Source of the DNA: Actinomycetes bacterium
GTDB lineage: Bacteria > Actinomycetota > CALGFH01
Assembly (NCBI GenBank): GCA_030152105.1
Contig: JASLIH010000155.1
Location: 1-9,074 of the forward strand
Length of the DNA stretch: 9,074 nucleotides
Reading direction: 5' to 3'
Position 1 is the stretch's first letter. Each line of letters begins with the position of its first letter. The position numbers were made by a program, and so were the translations under genes. The notes under the pieces are model-generated. The model had not been told where the DNA came from, made no database searches, and saw nothing but the letters and a program-made list of their open reading frames with translations. Positions 4,878 through 9,074 of the stretch are shown here, in pieces.

Positions 4878-6266
4878 TCAGAGCCCGGCGGTACCTAGCT
4901 TTGGCTCGTCCAGCTCGGTCAGCATCCGGCGCAGCCACCAGGCGGTCGACTGGGCCATGTGGGCGTCGATCGGCGGCTCCAGCTGGGCGACGATCGACCG
5001 GTAGCTGACCGCCTGGTGCAGGGCGCCGAGCGGGGCCGCCAGCCGGAGGGCCCGGTCCAGGCGCTCGGGCGGCTCGAAGGACGCCCACTCCGAGCGGTAG
5101 ACGGCCCGCAGTCGCTCCCGCAGCTCGTCGTCGCCCTCCTCCTCGGCGAAGGCGGTGCCGCGCCGGATGGTCGCCAGGTCGAGGAACGGGTGGGCGACGC
5201 AGGCGTCGGTCCAGTCGAAGAACAGCCAGCCCGCCGGGCCCCTGGCCACATTGGCCAGGTGCAGGTCGCCGTGGACGATCGAGGGTGGGACGGCGTGGCC
5301 GGCCAGCTCGGCGCAGCAGGCCAGCACCTGGGGCAGGGCGGCCCGCACGGCGGCCGTCTCGTCCTCGGTGAGCCAGGTCGCCTGGTCGATGCAGGCCAGC
5401 TCGGCGGTGGCCTCGACGGCCGGCAGCCAGGCCCGGGCCTGGGCGGCGAGCCGGTCGAGGCCCCGGTCGAGGCAGCCGGCGGCGAGCAGCCGGTCGACGT
5501 GGCCGGTGGCCTGGACCTGCATCCGGGCGAAGGCCCGGGCCACCTCCTCGACCACCTCAAGGGGGACCGCCCAGCCGACCTCCTCGCCGAAGTCGTCCAG
5601 CACCATCCAGCCCCGTTCCGGGTCGACGGCCAGCGGGGCCGGCACGTGTGCTGTGAACAGCCCGGCCAGCTCGCCCAGCACCACGGCCTCGTTGACGAGC
5701 AGGGGCGAGGCCGCGTTCGACTTGAACCAGACGTCGCCGGCGGCCGTCGGGGCCCGCAGGACGCACGACAGCTCCCAGACCCGGACCTGTTCCACCGGTC
5801 CGGTGACGGGCCGGCCGATGGCCGCCATGGCGTCCTCCAGCCAGCGCTCGGCCCCGGCGAACCAGCCGCGGGCCGCCCAGGGCCGCCCGGGCAGGCCGGC
5901 GCTCCCGTCCTCCAGCTCCTCGACCACCCGGGCGGCGGCCGGGTCGGCGCCGGTCAGCTCGGCCCGGCCGGCCCAGGCCAGGCCCTCGGCAAGGGCGGGC
6001 AGGGCCCGGGGGACGGCCAGCAGGGTCGCCCGCTGGGCCCGGGCGGCGGCGTCCTCGTGCTCCTCGAGGCAGCGCAGCAGGACGGCGTCGGTGCCGAGCA
6101 GGTCGCGCAGGCCGGGCAGGAGCTGGCCCGGGTCACCCGTCCAGACCGGGCCGGGGCGCTCGACCTCGGGCAGGCGCTGGGTCCCGTCACGACGGGCCAG
6201 CAGCACCTTGGGCTCGGTGGGATGGGCCACCACCCAGCGGATGTGGGTTCGCCAGTCGCCGCTCAT
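4878..6266 (-). CDS. APH-family phosphotransferase with NUDIX-like N-terminal region
   Basis: The 462-residue protein has two parts. Residues 145-455 carry a kinase-like APH/choline-kinase fold: Lys182 in VWFKSN as the probable ATP-binding lysine, Glu193 in NEAVVL, the catalytic loop HGDLHLANV at 332-340 with Asp334 as base, and Asp351 in FFDWTDACVAHPF as the Mg ligand. Residues 8-90 (IRWVVAHPTEPKVLLARRDG, then LPEVE) resemble the opening strands of a NUDIX fold but lack the GX5EX7REUXEEXGU catalytic box, so this part is probably a degenerate binding domain. Such proteins phosphorylate small hydroxylated substrates. Antibiotic resistance is possible but not indicated, because resistance kinases are shorter and lack this N-terminal part. 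The start ATG lies 9 bp after the DUF5317 stop with no visible Shine-Dalgarno, suggesting translational coupling. Confidence 0.85.
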   Translation of the reverse strand: MSGDWRTHIRWVVAHPTEPKVLLARRDGTQRLPEVERPGPVWTGDPGQLLPGLRDLLGTDAVLLRCLEEHEDAAARAQRATLLAVPRALPALAEGLAWAGRAELTGADPAAARVVEELEDGSAGLPGRPWAARGWFAGAERWLEDAMAAIGRPVTGPVEQVRVWELSCVLRAPTAAGDVWFKSNAASPLLVNEAVVLGELAGLFTAHVPAPLAVDPERGWMVLDDFGEEVGWAVPLEVVEEVARAFARMQVQATGHVDRLLAAGCLDRGLDRLAAQARAWLPAVEATAELACIDQATWLTEDETAAVRAALPQVLACCAELAGHAVPPSIVHGDLHLANVARGPAGWLFFDWTDACVAHPFLDLATIRRGTAFAEEEGDDELRERLRAVYRSEWASFEPPERLDRALRLAAPLGALHQAVSYRSIVAQLEPPIDAHMAQSTAWWLRRMLTELDEPKLGTAGL

Positions 6267-6275
6267 GGCGGCAAT

Positions 6276-6902
6276 CTAGAGCTGGCCGGGCGGTGCCGCA
6301 CCCGCATTACCCGTCCAGCGCGGGACCAGCCGCGACCCGCAGACCCGGTGCAGCCCCCAGGCGAGGCCGGCCCCGATGCACACGTCGCCGACGCTGAAGA
6401 CGTTGCTGAGCGGCCAGGAGGCCGGGATGGCGAAGACGTCCCCAAGGAAGGCCAGCCGCGGGTCGGCCAGCCCGGCCGAGCTCTCGAACCCGGGCTCGGT
6501 GGCCGGCAGCCCGGCCGCGGCCAGGGCGTCGGCCGAGGCCGGCATGACCCCGCCGTTGGCCGTGATGGCCAGCAGGTTGAGGGCGGCGCCGAGGGCGACC
6601 AGGGCCATCCCCGGGACCCGCCGGTTGGCGAGCAGGAACACCGCCCCGACCGGGTAGGCCGCCACCAGCAGCAGCGAGCGCAGCCCGTCGGGCAGGCCGG
6701 GCAGGCCGACTCCGAGGACGGCCAGGCCGAGAGCGGCGTAGATCGCCCACACGCGCCGGAGGTGGAGCTCGACCAGGGCGCTCAGCCGCCCGCCGGCCAG
6801 CGGCACGGCCAGCGCGCTCAGCGCGACCAGGGCGACGAGGAACATCGCCGCCAACCCTACGGGAACCGCCCAGGCGCCGGGGCCAGCGACCACGGCCTCC
6901 AC
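6276..6902 (-). CDS. DUF5317 family membrane protein
   Basis: Up to 208 residues with four or five hydrophobic segments (about 11-36, 50-68, 75-92, 97-114 and 167-185). The conserved DUF5317 signatures are clear: NLLAITANGGVMP (109-121), LADPRLAFLGDVF (145-157) and PLSNVFSVGDV (164-174). The family is of unknown function and is found in actinobacteria and firmicutes. The start is uncertain: a GTG at 6902 gives 208 aa, while an ATG at 6845 gives 189 aa beginning MFLVALVALSALAV, which looks more like the usual family N terminus with the first helix at once. Neither has a strong ribosome site. The stop TAG (6278-6276) is 9 bp before the phosphotransferase ATG, so the two genes form an operon. 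The upstream region is shared with a divergent serine hydrolase gene. Confidence 0.82.
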   Translation of the reverse strand: MEAVVAGPGAWAVPVGLAAMFLVALVALSALAVPLAGGRLSALVELHLRRVWAIYAALGLAVLGVGLPGLPDGLRSLLLVAAYPVGAVFLLANRRVPGMALVALGAALNLLAITANGGVMPASADALAAAGLPATEPGFESSAGLADPRLAFLGDVFAIPASWPLSNVFSVGDVCIGAGLAWGLHRVCGSRLVPRWTGNAGAAPPGQL

Positions 6903-6904
6903 CG

Positions 6905-6950
6905 TCCCAGGACGCGGAAATCCCCATGCGGCGACCCTCGCGTGCTGGGA
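6905..6950. promoter_or_regulatory. Imperfect inverted repeat between divergent genes
   Basis: TCCCAGGACGCG (6905-6916) and CGCGTGCTGGGA (6939-6950) match as inverted arms at 11 of 12 positions, with a 22-bp spacer. The element occupies the divergent spacer between DUF5317 (start 6902 or 6845) and the serine hydrolase (start 7007). It is a candidate operator acting on both promoters. I could not place convincing -35/-10 boxes in either direction, and the rest of this spacer shows nothing but the hydrolase ribosome site. Confidence 0.4.
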
Positions 6951-7006
6951 TCATGCGCCCCGGCGAGGCCGTGGTGGCGCCGCCGGGAGCAGAGGGAGGA
7001 CCGCTG

Positions 7007-8383
7007 ATGACGGGGCCCGGATCGCTGGAGGTCGCGGCCGAGCGGCTGGAGGGGTTCGCGCGGGCCCGCCTGGCCCTGCCCGGCATGGCCGTCGGGCTGA
7101 CCGGGCCGGGTGGGTGGCGCCACGAGTTCGCCGTGGGCGTGAGCGACGTCGCCTCTGGCCGGCCGCTGGCCCCGGAGGCGCTGCTGCCGGTGGCCTCGAT
7201 CGGCAAGATGCTGGCGGCCGTGGCCCTGTTCCGCGAACACGAGGAGGGCCGGCTCGACCTGGACGCCCCGGTCCACCGCTACCTCCCCTGGCTGCCCCTG
7301 GCCACCCCGTTCGGGCCGATCACGGTCCGGCACCTGCTCGGCCACACCGCCGGGATCGTCACCGGCCTCGACGGCTCGCCGTCCCCGGCGGTGGAGGCCC
7401 TGGCCCTGGCCCACACCCCGCCCGGCTGGCCGCCCGGCGAACGGGCCCGCTACTCGAACGTCGGCTACGCCGTGCTCGGGCTGGTGCTGGAGCGGGTCGC
7501 CGGCTGCTCCCTCGCCGAGGCCCTCGAGCGCCACGTGCTCGGCCCGTGCGCCATGACCGGCTCGGAGGCCGTCACCACCGCCGAGGCCCAGGCCCGGGCG
7601 GCCACCGGCTACCTGGAGCTGCCCGGCGGGGCCCTGGTCCCGGCCCCCTGGGTGCCGACGACCGCCGCCTCGGGCGCCACCCTGTCCACCGTGGCCGACC
7701 TCGGCCGGTTCCTCCGCGCCCTCCTCGCCGGCGACCCGCCCCTGCTCGAGCCCGCGACCCGCGAGGCCATGCTGGCGCCGTCGGTGCCCATCCCCGAGGG
7801 CAAGGGCTACGGCTACGGCCACGGGGTCGAGCTCGACGTCGCCGCCGGCTACCTCCGGGTCGGCCACCAGGGCGACTGTCCCGGCTACGGCGGCGACGCC
7901 TACGGCGATCCCGAGACCGGGGTCGGGGTGGCCGCCCTCGGCAACGGCCCCTGGCGGCCGCCGTCGAGCCCGGGCAGCACCTGGGAGGTCGTCGACCACG
8001 GCATCGCCCTGCTGCGAGCGGCGGCCCTCGACCAGTCCCTGCCCCCCGACCCGCCGCCCGCCGACCCCGAACCGCCGGGCGACGGTGAGCCGCCGCCCGC
8101 CCCGTCCACCGACGGCCTCCCGGGGACGCTGGCGGCGCTGGTCGGGACCTACGCCGCCTTCAACCCGTGGACCCCCCAGGTCCGGGTCGTCCCAGCCGCC
8201 GGCGGCACCCTGGCCCTGGAATGGCCCGACAGCGACACCGACGCCCTGGTGCCCCTTCCCGGGGGCGGCTTCCGGGTCGGCGAGGACCCCGACAGCCCCG
8301 ACCGGGCCGCCTTCGGGGCCATCGTCGAGGGCCGCCCCATGCAGGTGGTCGTCTCCGGCTGGCCGTTCGACCGGGTCGACTGA
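7007..8383 (+). CDS. Serine hydrolase of the beta-lactamase / S12 peptidase family
   Basis: The 458-residue protein carries the three penicillin-recognising motifs: Ser64-x-x-Lys67 in VASIGKM (nucleophile and general base), Tyr149-Ser-Asn151 in ARYSNVGYAVLG, and His287-Gln-Gly289 in RVGHQGDCPGYGG in place of KTG. HLLGHTAG (109-116) is also typical of class C/EstB/DD-peptidase relatives. Residues 345-367 are a Pro/Glu-rich linker, and 372-458 form a separate small beta-rich domain (LVGTYAAFNPW), like the lipocalin-type tails of related hydrolases. No signal peptide is seen, so the enzyme looks cytoplasmic, which favours an esterase/amidase-like role over cell-wall or antibiotic action. GAGGGAGG followed eight bases later by the ATG at 7007 fixes the start. 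In-frame ATGs at 6926 and 6953 exist but overlap the inverted repeat region and lack ribosome sites. Confidence 0.88.
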   Translation: MTGPGSLEVAAERLEGFARARLALPGMAVGLTGPGGWRHEFAVGVSDVASGRPLAPEALLPVASIGKMLAAVALFREHEEGRLDLDAPVHRYLPWLPLATPFGPITVRHLLGHTAGIVTGLDGSPSPAVEALALAHTPPGWPPGERARYSNVGYAVLGLVLERVAGCSLAEALERHVLGPCAMTGSEAVTTAEAQARAATGYLELPGGALVPAPWVPTTAASGATLSTVADLGRFLRALLAGDPPLLEPATREAMLAPSVPIPEGKGYGYGHGVELDVAAGYLRVGHQGDCPGYGGDAYGDPETGVGVAALGNGPWRPPSSPGSTWEVVDHGIALLRAAALDQSLPPDPPPADPEPPGDGEPPPAPSTDGLPGTLAALVGTYAAFNPWTPQVRVVPAAGGTLALEWPDSDTDALVPLPGGGFRVGEDPDSPDRAAFGAIVEGRPMQVVVSGWPFDRVD

Positions 8384-8399
8384 GGCGGGCCTGCGCTGG

Positions 8400-8690
8400 T
8401 CAGCCGGTCGCGGCCTGCGCGCGCTCGGCCGCGACGCCGTCGACCAGGCCCAGGAGCTCCTTGACGTCCAGGGGCTTGGTCAGGAACCCGCGGACCCCCT
8501 CGGCGAGGAGCCGTTCGATCAGGGCCGGCCGGGCATCCGCGCTGAGGATCGCGACCGGGATGTCGGCGGTCGCGGGGCTGGACCACAGGCGTCGCAGGAC
8601 CGCCTCGCCGGGCATGTCGGGAAGGTGGAGGTCGAGCAGGATCAGGTCGGGGTGCTGGCTGGCGAGGTCGAGGCCGAGCTGGGGCCGCAT
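8400..8690 (-). other. Receiver (REC) domain portion of the broken hybrid kinase
   Basis: This frame, from an ATG at 8690, gives 96 residues covering most of a CheY-like receiver. It has LILLDLHLPDMPG with the phospho-acceptor Asp (residue 20, codon 8633-8631), AILSAD with the Ser/Thr switch position, and FLTKPLD with the conserved Lys (residue 72). The first strand and acidic pair (YIEDN) are encoded just upstream in another frame. The piece is therefore not a complete receiver on its own, and the ATG here is an internal Met rather than a true start. It ends 16 bp from the stop of the convergent serine hydrolase. Confidence 0.7.
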
Positions 8691-9074
8691 GGCCGAGATC
8701 AGCCGGACCCCGGCCGGTGGCCGAGGACCCGCTCGACCAGCTGGAGGTTGGACAGGTTGTCCTCGATGTAGAGGACGGTGATGTCGGGCCCGGTCTGGGA
8801 GACCGGCTCGGCCGCCGGCGCCGCCTGCTTGGGGTGCTGACCAGCTCGAGGGCGCCGCCCATGGCCTCGGCCAGGCGCTTGGACAGCGGGAGGCCGAGCC
8901 CGGTGCCCTCGATGGCGCTCGGCTGGCTGGCCACCCGCTCGAACGGGACGAAGAGCCGTTCCAGGGCCTCGGGGACGATGCCGAGCCCGGTGTCGGTGAC
9001 CTTGATGCGGAGCCGCTCGCCGGGCACCGGCTCGCACGCCAGGTGGACCGAGCCGCCCTCGCGGTTGTACTTGA
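8400..9074 (-). pseudogene. Hybrid sensor histidine kinase with C-terminal receiver domain, frame-broken and cut by the right edge
   Basis: Read from the right edge, the first frame (9072 to about 8831) gives the end of a HATPase_c domain: KYN (N-box end), DTGLGI (Asp codon 8994-8992), LFVPFERV, and EGTGLGLPLSKRLAEAMGG. It ends in LELVSTP. The normal last strand (GxGSTFxVxLP) is missing, and sequence resumes in a second frame, PVSQTGPDITVLYIEDNL, the acidic start of a receiver domain. This hits a TGA at 8701-8699. A third frame then continues RLISAMRPQLGLDL and the rest of the receiver to the TGA at 8402-8400. Both breaks equal one missing base modulo 3. The second lies at a run of four C on the plus strand (8708-8711), where one more base restores HRPGVRLISAM. 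The first probably reflects a small deletion. The gene is either decayed or affected by indel errors. The sensor and DHp parts lie outside the window. Confidence 0.75.

Noticed and set aside
3042..4898. 618-codon open frame on the plus strand
   Set aside because: It is the antisense shadow of the aminotransferase and zinc-ribbon genes, with no recognisable domain.
4878..6266. Aminoglycoside-resistance gene
   Set aside because: The catalytic fold is shared, but the length, the NUDIX-like N-terminal part and the linkage to DUF5317 do not match known resistance kinases. No resistance or mobile context is present.
6926..7006. Earlier ATG starts (6926, 6953) for the serine hydrolase
   Set aside because: They lack ribosome sites, and the added residues look non-coding. 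The ATG at 7007 has GAGGGAGG at good spacing.
4959..7007. 682-codon open frame on the plus strand
   Set aside because: It is antisense to the phosphotransferase and DUF5317 genes, both of which have clear family motifs. The translation is low-complexity Gly/Gln/Pro/Arg.

Overview
This is a very GC-rich stretch in which third codon positions are almost always G or C. The gene families present (PadR regulator, DUF5317 membrane protein, NUDIX-like/APH kinase, small Cys/His zinc-ribbon protein, class V aminotransferase) point to an actinobacterium, probably a poorly characterised lineage. The taxonomic guess is inference from composition and gene content. There is no rRNA, tRNA, CRISPR array, insertion sequence or phage gene, and no gene-free stretch longer than about 160 bases.

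Layout. The left edge (1-103, minus) is the first 34 codons of a PadR-family transcriptional regulator. A 155-bp divergent spacer with an inverted repeat separates it from a plus-strand block. That block holds a 66-residue single-pass membrane microprotein, a five-helix membrane protein ending in a type I copper (cupredoxin) domain, a hemolysin III/PAQR-family membrane protein, and a DedA-family membrane protein. The DedA gene meets a minus-strand block head-on, and the two stop codons overlap within one CTAG. Read in its own direction (right to left), the minus-strand block is: DUF5317 membrane protein, then a NUDIX-like/APH phosphotransferase, then a 133-bp gap with a perfect 18-bp palindrome, then a small zinc-ribbon protein, then a class V aminotransferase related to cysteine desulfurases. 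A divergent promoter region at about 6903-7006, containing a 12-bp imperfect inverted repeat, leads rightward to an intact serine beta-lactamase-like hydrolase. The right edge is the C-terminal half of a hybrid sensor histidine kinase with a fused receiver domain. It reads in three different frames, so it is either decayed or hit by indel errors.

How it fits together. The plus block is mostly membrane-envelope genes. DUF5317 and the phosphotransferase lie 9 bp apart and look co-transcribed, as do the zinc-ribbon protein and the aminotransferase (38-bp gap). I do not see a complete new defence or mobile system. The most interesting items are the zinc-ribbon/aminotransferase pair with its two dyad elements (18-bp palindrome upstream, 10-bp GC hairpin at the aminotransferase start), the membrane-anchored cupredoxin with its microprotein partner, and the broken hybrid kinase.
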